From positions 62,001 to 126,000 of the forward strand of contig NZ_QCYM01000001.1 of NCBI RefSeq assembly GCF_003075075.1: a stretch of 64,000 bases of DNA, in the 5' to 3' direction. This document shows, piece by piece, positions 23,634-32,245 of this stretch. Each line of letters opens with the position of its first letter. Positions within the stretch are counted from its first letter, which is position 1. The position numbers and the translations under genes were made by a program. The notes under the pieces were generated by a model. The model searched no databases, was not told the origin of the DNA, and worked only from the letters and a program-made list of their open reading frames with translations. This DNA comes from Labrenzia sp. 011 (GTDB lineage: Bacteria; Pseudomonadota; Alphaproteobacteria; Rhizobiales; Stappiaceae).

Positions 23634-24821
23634 GTGTCCGATGCATTCCTGACCCATATCGCCGAGACCCTGAAAGAGATCGAGGCGGAAGGCCTGTACA
23701 AACGCGAGCGGCTGATCACCTCGCCGCAGGGCGGGCGGATCACGGTCGGCGGGCAGGAGGTGATCAACCTTTGCGCCAACAACTATCTCGGTCTGGCCGA
23801 TCATCCGGCCCTGGAAGAGGCGGCACGCAAGGCGCTCGGCCCCAAGGGCTACGGCATGGCCTCCGTGCGCTTCATCTGCGGGACCCAGGACATTCATCGA
23901 GACCTCGAGCAGCGTCTGGCAAAATTTCTGGGCAAGGACGATTCCATTCTCTTCGCAGCCTGTTTCGACGCCAATGGCGGGCTGTTCGAGCCGCTGCTCG
24001 GTCCGGAGGACGCGATCATATCGGACGCGCTCAATCATGCCTCGATCATCGACGGCATCCGACTGTGCAAGGCCAAACGCTTCCGCTACGCCAATTCCGA
24101 CATGGCGGATCTCGAGGCGAAGCTGAAGGAAGCGCGGGCGGCGGGCTGCCGCCACATCATGATCGCCACCGACGGCGTCTTCTCGATGGACGGCTATCTG
24201 GCCAATCTCCCGGGCATCACCGAGCTGGCCAGACGCTATGACGCCGTGGTGATGGTCGACGATTGCCATGCGACCGGTTTCATGGGGCCGAAGGGCGAGG
24301 GCACGCCCGCCCATTTCGGTGTCGATGTCGATATTCTCACGGGAACGCTCGGCAAGGCGCTGGGCGGCGGTATCGGCGGCTACATTGCCGGGCCGCAGCC
24401 GGTCATCGACCTTCTGCGTCAGCGGGCAAGGCCCTATCTGTTTTCCAATTCCCTGCCGCCGGCGGTCGTCATGAGCGGTCTCGAGGCGATCCGGCTGGTG
24501 GAAGAAGGCGGCGACCTGCGCCGGCAACTCTTCGACAACACCCGCTACTGGCGCACCGGCCTGGAAAATCTGGGGTTCACGCTGCTGCCGGGCGAACACC
24601 CGATCGTGCCGGTGATGCTGGGCGAAGCGCATCTGGCGCAGGCGATGGCCTCGCAGCTCTTCGAGGAAGGCGTCTATGTCTCCGGTTTCTTCTTCCCTGT
24701 GGTGCCGCGCGGCCAGGCGCGTATCCGCACACAGATGAATGCGGCGCTGACCGGAAACGATCTGGACCGCGCGCTGGAGGCCTTCGAAAAGGCCGGCAAG
24801 GCGACGGGAGTCCTGTCATGA
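23634..24821 (+). CDS. kbl: Glycine C-acetyltransferase (2-amino-3-ketobutyrate CoA ligase)
   Basis: A 395-residue PLP enzyme of the alpha-oxoamine synthase family that cleaves 2-amino-3-ketobutyrate with CoA to glycine and acetyl-CoA. Typical blocks are [54 protein letters not shown] and the PLP lysine in [14 protein letters not shown] near residue 241. The start is GTG 23634, with GGAG seven bases upstream. It overlaps tdh by four bases (ATGA), so the two are translationally coupled and together convert threonine to glycine. The glycine could feed the same folate pool as the corrinoid operon. Confidence 0.97.
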   Translation: MSDAFLTHIAETLKEIEAEGLYKRERLITSPQGGRITVGGQEVINLCANNYLGLADHPALEEAARKALGPKGYGMASVRFICGTQDIHRDLEQRLAKFLGKDDSILFAACFDANGGLFEPLLGPEDAIISDALNHASIIDGIRLCKAKRFRYANSDMADLEAKLKEARAAGCRHIMIATDGVFSMDGYLANLPGITELARRYDAVVMVDDCHATGFMGPKGEGTPAHFGVDVDILTGTLGKALGGGIGGYIAGPQPVIDLLRQRARPYLFSNSLPPAVVMSGLEAIRLVEEGGDLRRQLFDNTRYWRTGLENLGFTLLPGEHPIVPVMLGEAHLAQAMASQLFEEGVYVSGFFFPVVPRGQARIRTQMNAALTGNDLDRALEAFEKAGKATGVLS

Positions 24822-25858
24822 GCAGCAACCAGATGAAGGCGCTTTGCAAATCCGAGCCGAAGGAGGGCCTTTGGATGACACGGGCGCCGGTGCCGGAAAT
24901 CGGCCCGGACGACGTACTGATCAGGGTCAACAAGACCGGCATCTGCGGCACCGACATCCATATCTGGAACTGGGATGAATGGGCCGCGCGCACTGTCCCC
25001 GTGCCGCTGATCACCGGCCATGAATTTGCCGGTGAGATCGTCGAGCTCGGCAGAAACGTCACGGATTTCCAGATCGGTCAGCGCTGTTCCGGCGAGGGCC
25101 ATCTGATCGGCAAGAACTCCCGACAGTCACGGGCGGGCAAGTTTCACCTGGATCCGGAAACCCGGGGCATCGGCGTCAACGAGCAGGGGGCCTTTGCCGA
25201 ATATCTGCGCCTGCCGGCCTTCAATGTCGTGCCGCTGCCGGATGAAATCGACGACGAGATCGGCGCCATACTCGATCCGCTCGGCAACGCGGTACATACG
25301 GCGCTCAGCTTCGACCTGATCGGAGAGGACGTGCTGATTACCGGGGCAGGTCCGATCGGCATCATGGCCGCGGCGGTTGCCCGCCATGTCGGCGCCCGCA
25401 ACGTGGTCATCACCGACATCAATCAGGCGCGCCTCGATCTGGCGGCCCGGGTCACGGATGTGGTGCCGGTCAATGTCGCCGAAGACGATCTCAAGGGCAT
25501 CGAGAAGAAACTGGGCATGCGCGAGGGCTTCGATGTCGGGCTGGAGATGTCCGGAAGTCAGGCTGCTCTTGATCAGATGGTCGACAATCTCGTCATGGGC
25601 GGTCGGATCGCGCTGCTCGGCATACCACCCGGAAAATCGCCGGTGGACTGGTCGAAGATCGTCTTCAAGGCGATCACCCTCAAGGGCGTCTACGGCCGCG
25701 AGATCTTCGAGACCTGGTACAAGATGATCGCCATGCTCCAGAACGGCCTCGATGTGCGCAACGTCATCACCCACCGTTTCGCCGTCGATGACTTCGAACA
25801 GGGCTTTGCCGCGATGAAATCGGGCGCGACCGGCAAGGTGGTCCTCAACTGGAGATGA
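24818..25858 (+). CDS. tdh: L-threonine 3-dehydrogenase
   Basis: A 346-residue medium-chain dehydrogenase that oxidises threonine to 2-amino-3-ketobutyrate with NAD. The catalytic zinc ligands are visible in [12 protein letters not shown] (Cys near residue 38) and ITGHEFAGE (His and Glu near 63-64). The NAD-binding glycine loop is [14 protein letters not shown], and [17 protein letters not shown] is diagnostic for TDH. The lobe that in E. coli TDH carries the four-cysteine structural zinc reads [26 protein letters not shown], with no cysteines, so the structural zinc is absent. The start codon overlaps the kbl stop. Confidence 0.96.
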   Translation: MSSNQMKALCKSEPKEGLWMTRAPVPEIGPDDVLIRVNKTGICGTDIHIWNWDEWAARTVPVPLITGHEFAGEIVELGRNVTDFQIGQRCSGEGHLIGKNSRQSRAGKFHLDPETRGIGVNEQGAFAEYLRLPAFNVVPLPDEIDDEIGAILDPLGNAVHTALSFDLIGEDVLITGAGPIGIMAAAVARHVGARNVVITDINQARLDLAARVTDVVPVNVAEDDLKGIEKKLGMREGFDVGLEMSGSQAALDQMVDNLVMGGRIALLGIPPGKSPVDWSKIVFKAITLKGVYGREIFETWYKMIAMLQNGLDVRNVITHRFAVDDFEQGFAAMKSGATGKVVLNWR

Positions 25859-26052
25859 GGACGTCTTCGCAGCGCCTCGGAAGGGCCGCTCGCGTGCCGT
25901 GATTTGTCCGACCCGGCACGCCTCTCACCAGACACTGGCGATTTTCGCCCAGTGGTTCCGGCTGTGTTTCCGCTATGACGTGCCGGCGCTGGGACCGCAG
26001 CCGGCATGTCTCTTGTCGATTGAGGTCCGGATACCCGTCAGCCGGCGTTATG

Positions 26053-26256
26053 TCAGGAGAACCCTGCCTTCTGCGGCAGACCCATCTTCTTCAGGATCAT
26101 CACGACCGGGCAAAGGCCCGTGAAGGACGCCTGTATCAGGTGGGCGCCCAGGATGCCGGTCAGCCAGAGCCAGTTGATGTTGACGTAGACGGCCAGCAGT
26201 ACCGAAGCGAGCACCAGCACGCCGACAACCAACATAATTCCACGTTCCACTGTCAT
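26053..26256 (-). CDS. DUF2892 (YgaP-like) small inner-membrane protein
   Basis: A 67-residue protein with two membrane helices (about residues 7-25 and 28-46) and the motif GLCPVVMILKKMGLP at the C-terminus, the hallmark of DUF2892. In YgaP-type proteins this module accompanies rhodanese domains in sulfur/persulfide handling; here it stands alone. A SqrR/BigR-like box (26280-26295) lies 24 bases upstream of ATG 26256, suggesting induction by persulfide. It is monocistronic: the next minus-strand gene (YcaQ-like) lies upstream, 83 bases away. Confidence 0.85.
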   Translation of the reverse strand: MTVERGIMLVVGVLVLASVLLAVYVNINWLWLTGILGAHLIQASFTGLCPVVMILKKMGLPQKAGFS

Positions 26257-26279
26257 GACAGCCTCCGTTCGATGAATAA

Positions 26280-26295
26280 ATTCGATATATTGAAA
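26280..26295. promoter_or_regulatory. Near-consensus SqrR/BigR box before the DUF2892 gene
   Basis: ATTC-gatatatt-GAAA differs at one position from the SqrR consensus ATTC-N8-GAAT. The inner symmetry (TTC-g-ATATAT-t-GAA) is otherwise complete. It lies in an AT-rich patch 24 bases upstream of the DUF2892 start codon, a location fitting repression. Confidence 0.55.
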
Positions 26296-26339
26296 CTATT
26301 CCTTTCTGCGGAGAAATGCCAGTCATTCGGCGCGCCATT

Positions 26340-27548
26340 TCAGCGCAGCCAGCCCGGCTCGAAACTGATGTCCGTGCAGCCGGAAAACCGGGCGGTCCTG
26401 CCGAGTTCGGCTTCCAGCCGAGCAAGGCGCCCCTTGGTCATGCGGATGCCGTCTTCCGGCCAGAAGGCGCGGATGTGAAGCCGCTCTTCACTGCGGAGTG
26501 CCTTCATGTCGATCCGGCCGATCAGCCTGTCGCGCTCCAGGACCGGAAAGACATAATAGCCGTATTTGCGCTTGGGCTCGGGAACGAAAATCTCGATCCG
26601 GTAGGAGAAGCCGAACAGGCGCTCCGCCCGTTTCCGGTCGCGCAGAGCCGGGTCGAAGGGCGACAGAATACGAACCCGCGCCGGAGGATCGGCAAGGGCG
26701 TCCAGCGTCTCCAGAGTTTCTGGACAGGCAAAGGTCTTGCGCGGCGTTCCGTCGACGCACTCGATTTCGATCTCCACGATGGATCCTGTCTCCAGGGCGT
26801 TCTGGCACCACAGTTTAGCCTCCTGCGGCGTGATCAGGTCCCAGAAGGCAGCAATTTCGCCGGAGGAGGCGAAGCCGAGCCGGTCGAGCGCCGAGCGGGC
26901 GGCCCAGTCGATCGTCTCCTGCGTGTCGAAGCGCGTCGCCAGATGATCCGGCGGAATGACACGTTCCGTCAGATCATAGACCTTCCTGAAACCGTCCCGC
27001 CCGCAGACGGACAATTCACCCGTACGCCACAGGAATTCCAGCGCGGTCTTCGACGGGTGCCAGTCCCACCAGCCGCCGCTGCTGCGCTTTTCGTCTTCGC
27101 CGACCGTTGCCGAGGTGACCGGTCCGTGCGTGCTGATCTGTTTGAGAACTTCATCGAATTTTTCCTCGAACCCGTTGCGCCGCCAGATCCGCCAGCGTCC
27201 GATGAGCCTCTCCTTGTCGCGCGCAAACCTCAGGCGCCAATGGGGAAAGAAAGCCGCCGGGATCACCGATGCATCGTGGGTCCAGTGCTCGAACAGATGC
27301 CGGTCCCGCTCCAGCAGATGCTTCAGGTTCTTTTCCTTGTAGGCGGGTCTGCGAGCCGCAAGGATCATGTGATGGGCCCGGGCGACCGTGTTGATGCTGT
27401 CCACCTGGACGAAGCCGAGCCTGTCGATGACAGCCGCCAGATCATCGCCCTTGCCACTGCCTTTCGGAGCGCTGCCAAGTCCGTGTTTGTCGAGGAAGAG
27501 CCGCCGGGCGGAAGCATTCGCCAGTCTGGGAAAGGTCGAGGGTGTCAT
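26340..27548 (-). CDS. YcaQ-family DNA crosslink-repair glycosylase
   Basis: A 402-residue protein of the HTH_42/YcaQ family (E. coli YcaQ is 410). The N-terminal motif LGFVQVDSINTVARAHHMILAARRP contains the catalytic QxD, and tandem winged-helix regions follow (FEHWTHDASVIPAAFFPHWR, SSGGWWDWHPSKTALEFLWRTGEL). The terminal RILSPFDPALRDRKRAERLFGF and KYGYYVFPVLERDRLIGRIDMKA blocks are diagnostic. Family members excise N7-alkylguanine adducts and unhook interstrand crosslinks. ATG 27548 is chosen because upstream residues are not conserved in character; a hairpin (27554-27570) precedes it and no good ribosome binding site is visible. Confidence 0.9.
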   Translation of the reverse strand: MTPSTFPRLANASARRLFLDKHGLGSAPKGSGKGDDLAAVIDRLGFVQVDSINTVARAHHMILAARRPAYKEKNLKHLLERDRHLFEHWTHDASVIPAAFFPHWRLRFARDKERLIGRWRIWRRNGFEEKFDEVLKQISTHGPVTSATVGEDEKRSSGGWWDWHPSKTALEFLWRTGELSVCGRDGFRKVYDLTERVIPPDHLATRFDTQETIDWAARSALDRLGFASSGEIAAFWDLITPQEAKLWCQNALETGSIVEIEIECVDGTPRKTFACPETLETLDALADPPARVRILSPFDPALRDRKRAERLFGFSYRIEIFVPEPKRKYGYYVFPVLERDRLIGRIDMKALRSEERLHIRAFWPEDGIRMTKGRLARLEAELGRTARFSGCTDISFEPGWLR

Positions 27549-27553
27549 GACGG

Positions 27554-27570
27554 CGAAGCTAGCAGCTTCG
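27554..27570 (-). promoter_or_regulatory. Hairpin directly before the YcaQ-like start codon
   Basis: CGAAGCT-agc-AGCTTCG forms a seven-base stem six bases before the ATG, where a ribosome binding site would normally be. If transcribed it would hinder initiation, so the true start or translational control deserves attention. Confidence 0.35.
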
Positions 27571-27675
27571 CGCAGGAGGGGAAACTCCGGCAGTCTCCTT
27601 CCCGAATAGTCTTTCAGGCGCGAATGGGGGCGGTTCAGGCCCGACCGGTGTGAGGGAAGGCGCACTCCGCGCTGT

Positions 27676-27722
27676 CCCGGCCCTGAGCCGGGACCTGCAT
27701 GTGGCCCCGGCTCAGGGCCGGG
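27676..27722. repeat. Palindromic 17-base inverted repeat (REP-like)
   Basis: CCCGGCCCTGAGCCGGG (27676-27692) is repeated in reverse complement at 27706-27722 with a 13-base spacer. Each arm is itself nearly palindromic (CCCGG..CCGGG). It lies between the GlxA-like regulator and the YcaQ-like gene, both minus strand. No T-run follows on the minus strand, so it is more like a REP-type element than a classical terminator; on the plus strand GGGCTTTCC follows. Confidence 0.65.
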
Positions 27723-27768
27723 GCTTTCCTTTATGATCCTCTCCGATCGCAGGACTGGCGGGCAACGC

Positions 27769-28803
27769 CTATTTGGCGACGAGACGCATCGGTGTTGCCG
27801 TGCCGACGCCGGAGGTCGGCTTGGTGTTGGCCCATTGATAGGACTGGCGTTCCTCGGTCGGGGTGCACAGGAAGCGCTCCCGGTAACATTTGGTGAAATG
27901 CGAGGTCGAGGCGAAGCCGCAGGCCAGAGCGACGTCCAGAACCGGACGACTGGTCCGGCGCAGCAGGTCACGTGCCGTTTCCAGCCGCAGGCGCAGGTAG
28001 TACTGGCCCGGCGTGCAGTTGAAATGACGGCGGAACAGCCGCTCCAGCTGGCGCGGGGACAGGCTGACCGTCATGGCAAGTTGCTGGCAGCTCAGCGGAT
28101 CCTCGATATGCAGGTCCATGATGCGGATGGCATCGAGGATCTTCGCGTTGGAGATGCCGGTGCGCGCCTCTATGTCGTGCCGCTGAGCGGATTCGCCTGA
28201 CCGCATGTTCTGGTAAAGCGCGACCTCGGCCACTTCATGGGCGAGATAGGCGCCATGCTGGATGGCGATCAGCCGTAGCATCATGTCCAGCGAGGCCATG
28301 CCGCCGGCGCAGGTTATGCAGTTGCGGTCGATGGCGAAAATGTCGGAGGTGACTTCCACGTCCGGAAATTCTTCCCTGAGCGAGCGCAGATTTTCCCAGT
28401 GAATGGTGCAGCGGCGCCCGTCCAGAAGATTGTAGCGGGCGAGCAGATAGGCCCCGGTGCAGATCGCACCGAAGGTCCGGCCCATGGCGTTCAGGCGGCG
28501 CAGCTTGCTGCCGAGATCGGGATCCAGCGGCAGGCGCTCCACGTCGATTCCAGTACACAGAAGCGTAACATCGGCATCGTGAAGTTCGCGAATAGACTTG
28601 TTTACAGAAACTTCACATGAGTTACTTGCAACGACTGAATTCCCGTCAAGGGAATAAGTTGTCCATGCATAATAATCTCGGCCCAGCAACCTGTTTGCTA
28701 TTCGGAGCGGTTCGATGACGCTGGCGAATGCGTTCATGGAAAACCGATCCATCAGCACGAATGCTATTGTCTGGCCTGTTTCTTCGTGGGCACGTCCGGA
28801 CAT
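27769..28803 (-). CDS. GlxA-family AraC regulator (GbdR/CdhR-like)
   Basis: A 344-residue transcription factor. Residues about 10-180 form a DJ-1/PfpI-like domain (IAFVLMDRFSMNAFASVIEPLRIANRL, AICTGAYLLARYNLLDGR with the nucleophile-elbow cysteine, CAGGMASLDMML). The C-terminal AraC-type double helix-turn-helix (about 225-325) has LAMTVSLSPRQLERLFRRHF and VALACGFASTSHFTKCYRERF. This architecture is that of GbdR, CdhR and ArgR-type regulators of quaternary-amine and amino-acid catabolism. The ligand cannot be read from the sequence, but proximity to C1/glycine genes makes a betaine-type ligand attractive. It is divergent from the reductase gene. Confidence 0.9.
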   Translation of the reverse strand: MSGRAHEETGQTIAFVLMDRFSMNAFASVIEPLRIANRLLGRDYYAWTTYSLDGNSVVASNSCEVSVNKSIRELHDADVTLLCTGIDVERLPLDPDLGSKLRRLNAMGRTFGAICTGAYLLARYNLLDGRRCTIHWENLRSLREEFPDVEVTSDIFAIDRNCITCAGGMASLDMMLRLIAIQHGAYLAHEVAEVALYQNMRSGESAQRHDIEARTGISNAKILDAIRIMDLHIEDPLSCQQLAMTVSLSPRQLERLFRRHFNCTPGQYYLRLRLETARDLLRRTSRPVLDVALACGFASTSHFTKCYRERFLCTPTEERQSYQWANTKPTSGVGTATPMRLVAK

Positions 28804-29319
28804 TTACTTAGCCTCGTTGGAAGGTATTATTTCTTATTATCTTTTGATATCAGTAAGTTTTGCAATTTCTATTTATCTGTCAAATAAAAAACGAGATAAT
28901 TCCAAACATTCTCGAAATGGTCACAATTCGACCTGCCTCTCTGCACAGGCGGGAAGCCCGTTGGAAAGTTTTTCATCGCGTGATGCCGTTTTTTTGACCT
29001 GTTCCGGCGTCAAGGTGGCGGCGCTCGCTTGTCCGGTCGCGTGAATGTCCCCGCGCGAAGGATGTGCATGATCGTCCTGTCAAATAAGGCGGAATGCCCG
29101 CGTTCCTGTGGCCCTGGACAGGGAAGGGGCGGTGGGTTCGGCCGAATCCGGAGGATTTCGTCCTGAAGGCTGCCCCGACATCGCGAACAGGGGCATAATT
29201 AGAATGATTTTTTTGCGTAACAGCGATTTCATGGATCAGGGTTGCTTCAAGTCAAGGCGCGAGTGGTGGTACATGAAGCATCAAGTGAATTGAGCGATGA
29301 CCCACGGACACCGATTGAA
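28804..29319. other. Intergenic region between the GlxA-like regulator and fpr
   Basis: A 516-base divergent gap. The first 120 bases next to the regulator are strongly AT-rich, as expected for its promoter. The rest is ordinary GC content with short, unconvincing open frames (for example 29108-29293). I could not assign a promoter, operator or RNA gene with confidence. Confidence 0.5.
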
Positions 29320-30132
29320 ATGAATGTACTTGCCAAGCCCGCAGACCTGGAAGCCGCCGCACCCGCCGGTGCTTTCGTCGAGGAAGTGAAGACCGTCCAG
29401 CATTACACGGACCACCTGTTTCGCTTCCGCATGAGCCGCCCGGCCAGTTTCCGGTTCCGGTCCGGCGAATTCGTCATGATCGGCCTGATGATCGACGGCA
29501 AGCCGCTCTACCGGGCCTATTCCATCGCAAGCCCGGCCTGGGATGAGGAACTGGAATTCTTCTCGATCAAGGTTCCGGAAGGTCCGCTGACATCGCATTT
29601 GCAGAAGATCCAGCCGGGCGACGCCATTCTGATGAAGAAAAAACCCACCGGCACGCTCGTCAATGACGCGCTCGTGCCCGGCAAGCGGGTCTATATGTTC
29701 TCCACCGGAACCGGCATCGCTCCCTTCGCCAGCCTGATCCGCGACCCGGATACCTACGAGAAATTCGATCAGGTCATCCTTACCCACACCTGCCGGGAAG
29801 TCGCTGAACTGAAATACGGCGAGGATCTGGTCCGGGAGACCATCAATGATCCGCTGATCGGCGAGTTCGCGAAGGACAAGCTGGTGCATTACACGTCGGT
29901 GACGCGCGAGGAGTTTGCGCGCAAGGGCCGGATCACCGACCTGATCAGATCCGGCAAGCTGTTCGAGGATCTCGGCATTCCGCCGCTCGACCCGGCCATT
30001 GATCGCGGCATGATCTGCGGTTCCATGGACATGCTGCGCGACACGAAAGCCCTTCTCGAAGAAGCCGGACTGACGGAAGGCGCCAACAACAAGCCCGCCG
30101 AATTCGTGGTCGAACGGGCGTTCGTCGGCTGA
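29320..30132 (+). CDS. fpr: Ferredoxin--NADP(+) reductase (FpR type)
   Basis: A 270-residue flavoprotein that exchanges electrons between NADPH and ferredoxin or flavodoxin. The FAD-binding motif is LYRAYSIASPAWDEEL, the pyrophosphate and NADP region is FSTGTGIAPFASLIRDP, and CGSMDMLRDTKALLEEAGL and the terminal FVVERAFVG are typical of subclass I bacterial FpR. ATG 29320 gives a length close to the family (about 257); a longer frame reaches TTG 29242. It could supply low-potential electrons to ferredoxin-dependent proteins such as the reductive activator. It ends before an intrinsic terminator. Confidence 0.93.
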   Translation: MNVLAKPADLEAAAPAGAFVEEVKTVQHYTDHLFRFRMSRPASFRFRSGEFVMIGLMIDGKPLYRAYSIASPAWDEELEFFSIKVPEGPLTSHLQKIQPGDAILMKKKPTGTLVNDALVPGKRVYMFSTGTGIAPFASLIRDPDTYEKFDQVILTHTCREVAELKYGEDLVRETINDPLIGEFAKDKLVHYTSVTREEFARKGRITDLIRSGKLFEDLGIPPLDPAIDRGMICGSMDMLRDTKALLEEAGLTEGANNKPAEFVVERAFVG

Positions 30133-30160
30133 GCCGCATTCAGAACGGAAGAAAGACCTG

Positions 30161-30187
30161 AAAGGCCGGCTTCGCCCGGCCTTTTTG
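30161..30187 (+). terminator. Intrinsic terminator after fpr
   Basis: AAAGGCCGG (30161-30169), a six-base loop and CCGGCCTTTTT form a strong stem followed by a T-run, 29 bases after the fpr stop codon. Confidence 0.88.
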
Positions 30188-30421
30188 CTGTTTGTCTTCC
30201 GGCAGGCCGGGCGGGCACCTGCGTGGCTCTTGCCGAACAGTTTCCCGAAGCGGTCGGACAGATCCCCGTTTGACGATGGCGGGTATTATCTGTGGAAGGC
30301 CGTGCCTGGGGCGGGCGGATCAATATCAACTGTATGTGGCTTGCAATAGTCTGGGACGAATCTGCTTTGAAAAACATGGATCCCAACTTGACGGTGCGTG
30401 TTTTGGTTTGGGTTGCTTGAA

Positions 30422-32245
30422 ATGAAAATCATTGCTGAACTTGGCATCAACCACCGCGGGTCTACCGAGATTGCCGGGCAGCTCATCGAAATCGCCGCAG
30501 AGGCCGGTGCCTGGGGCGTCAAGTTCCAGTACCGGGCAGAGCACGGTTTCTATCAGGCGACCCACGAGATCGGCGACGAGATCCTCTCCAGGGAAATCGA
30601 TGAGAATTACATTCCGCCCGAGCGGGTGTTGCATCTGGTGGACCTGATCAAGCGCCAGGGAATGGCCGCAGGAATCAGTTTCTTCAAATCCTCGGACGCC
30701 GCCGATTTCGGCGCGGACATCGACCGCTTCGATTTCTTCAAGGTCCCTTCGGCCGAACTGCTCAACGAAGACCTGATCTCCGCCATGGCGGGCTTCGGAA
30801 AGCCCCTGATCCTGAGCACCGGCGGCCACAGCGAGGAGGACATCTTCAGCGCGGTCGAAAAGACCCGGTCCATTCCGGATGTCGTCTATCTGCACTGCAT
30901 TTCCAACTACCCGGTCCTGCTCGGCAACCAGCAGATGGCATTCCTGCGCACCTTGAAGGAACGAACCGGGGGACCTGTCGGATATTCCAGTCACGACCAG
31001 GACTGGGAGGTCTGCCTGATCGCCGCGGCGAACGGCGCGACCGTTTTCGAACGTCATCTGACCCTGGACAAATTCGGCAAGGGCATCGACGACAGCTCGA
31101 GTTCGGATCCTGCCGAATTTCGCCGCCTGTGCAAACTCCTGAATGCCTATGACACGGTCCAGGGGAACGGCCGGCGCGAGGTGAACCAGGGGGAGCGCAT
31201 CAATATGCAGAACCTCGGCTCGTCGCTCTATGCGCGCAGGACAATTGCAGCGGGCGAAGTGCTCGACGAGACGAATACCGTGGTCAAGGCTCCGCGCAAG
31301 GGTCTTACCTGGTCGGACCTGAAGCGCCGCGGGCTGACGGCGGTCAAGCGACCGGTCGCCGAGGGCGCGGCGGTTTCCGACCTCCATTTTACCGGCCCCA
31401 AACCGCCGCTGAGCGGCAAGCTGATCGACTTCTGCAATGAAAAGCAGCTGTCCATCCCGGTTCGCCTGCATGACGCGAAAATTCTGCAGAGCCGGTTTCC
31501 CATACAGAACAACGAGCTGCACCTTTCCTATGAAGAGGTCGGGTCCTTCCGCTCAGCGATGGAGGAGGGGCTTTCGCAGCTGAACCTGTCGCGCCACTAT
31601 TCCATTCACATACCCGACTATATCGACAGCAAGACGCTGATTGATCCACTTTCGGTCGACGAGGCGACCCGCACGGGAAGCGATCAGGTCATCAGTGCCT
31701 GCGTGGACCTGGCGCTGGAACTGGAAGCAAGGACCGGTGCGCCGGTTCCCGTCGTCGGCAGTTTTTCCAGACTGCGACCGGAAGGCAAGCGGGAGACCTA
31801 TGCACAACTGCAGGCCTATCTGGAGCGGACCGGACGGCAACGGGGCATCCCGATCTATCCCCAGTGGCTGCCGCGCATTGCATGGTACTTTGGCGGCGCC
31901 GACATTCTGGACATGTTCTGCGGAGCCGACGACATCGACATCGTCAATGATATCGGCATGGAGCTTTGCTTGGATCTGTCCCATCTCATCTTGTCGGCGA
32001 ACCATGCGAAACAGGACTGGCACGGGTGGTATGAACGGCTCGTTCCGCTTGCCCGGCACCTGCATATAGCCGATGCGGTCGGCATTGACGGCGAAGGTAT
32101 TGAATTCGGCAAGGGCGACCTCGGAGACCCGCGCGCCTACATCGACGGTCCGGGCCGCAAGGTGCTGGAAGTCTGGCAGGGTCATCTGTCCGAAGGTGAC
32201 GGCTTTGAAAAAGCGATCCTGCAACTGGGAGAACAACATGGCTAA
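30422..32245 (+). CDS. NeuB-type sialic/nonulosonic acid synthase fused to a SAF domain and a sugar-isomerase-like TIM barrel
   Basis: A 607-residue three-part protein. Residues 1-255 form the NeuB TIM barrel (IAELGINHRGSTEIAGQLI, GVKFQYR, FFKVPSAELLNEDLI, LILSTGGHSEEDI, VVYLHCISNYP, GYSSHDQDWEV), which condenses PEP with a hexosamine derivative. Residues about 258-323 form the SAF antifreeze-like domain (NLGSSLYARRTIAAGEVL). Residues about 332-607 form a second barrel resembling xylose isomerase-like sugar phosphate isomerases/epimerases (LHLSYEEVGSF, YSIHIPDYID, CLDLSHLILSANHA, HLHIADAVGIDGEGIEFG). Usual NeuB proteins end after SAF at about 350 residues. It is the first gene of the cassette and overlaps the next by eight bases. 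Confidence 0.87.
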   Translation: MKIIAELGINHRGSTEIAGQLIEIAAEAGAWGVKFQYRAEHGFYQATHEIGDEILSREIDENYIPPERVLHLVDLIKRQGMAAGISFFKSSDAADFGADIDRFDFFKVPSAELLNEDLISAMAGFGKPLILSTGGHSEEDIFSAVEKTRSIPDVVYLHCISNYPVLLGNQQMAFLRTLKERTGGPVGYSSHDQDWEVCLIAAANGATVFERHLTLDKFGKGIDDSSSSDPAEFRRLCKLLNAYDTVQGNGRREVNQGERINMQNLGSSLYARRTIAAGEVLDETNTVVKAPRKGLTWSDLKRRGLTAVKRPVAEGAAVSDLHFTGPKPPLSGKLIDFCNEKQLSIPVRLHDAKILQSRFPIQNNELHLSYEEVGSFRSAMEEGLSQLNLSRHYSIHIPDYIDSKTLIDPLSVDEATRTGSDQVISACVDLALELEARTGAPVPVVGSFSRLRPEGKRETYAQLQAYLERTGRQRGIPIYPQWLPRIAWYFGGADILDMFCGADDIDIVNDIGMELCLDLSHLILSANHAKQDWHGWYERLVPLARHLHIADAVGIDGEGIEFGKGDLGDPRAYIDGPGRKVLEVWQGHLSEGDGFEKAILQLGEQHG

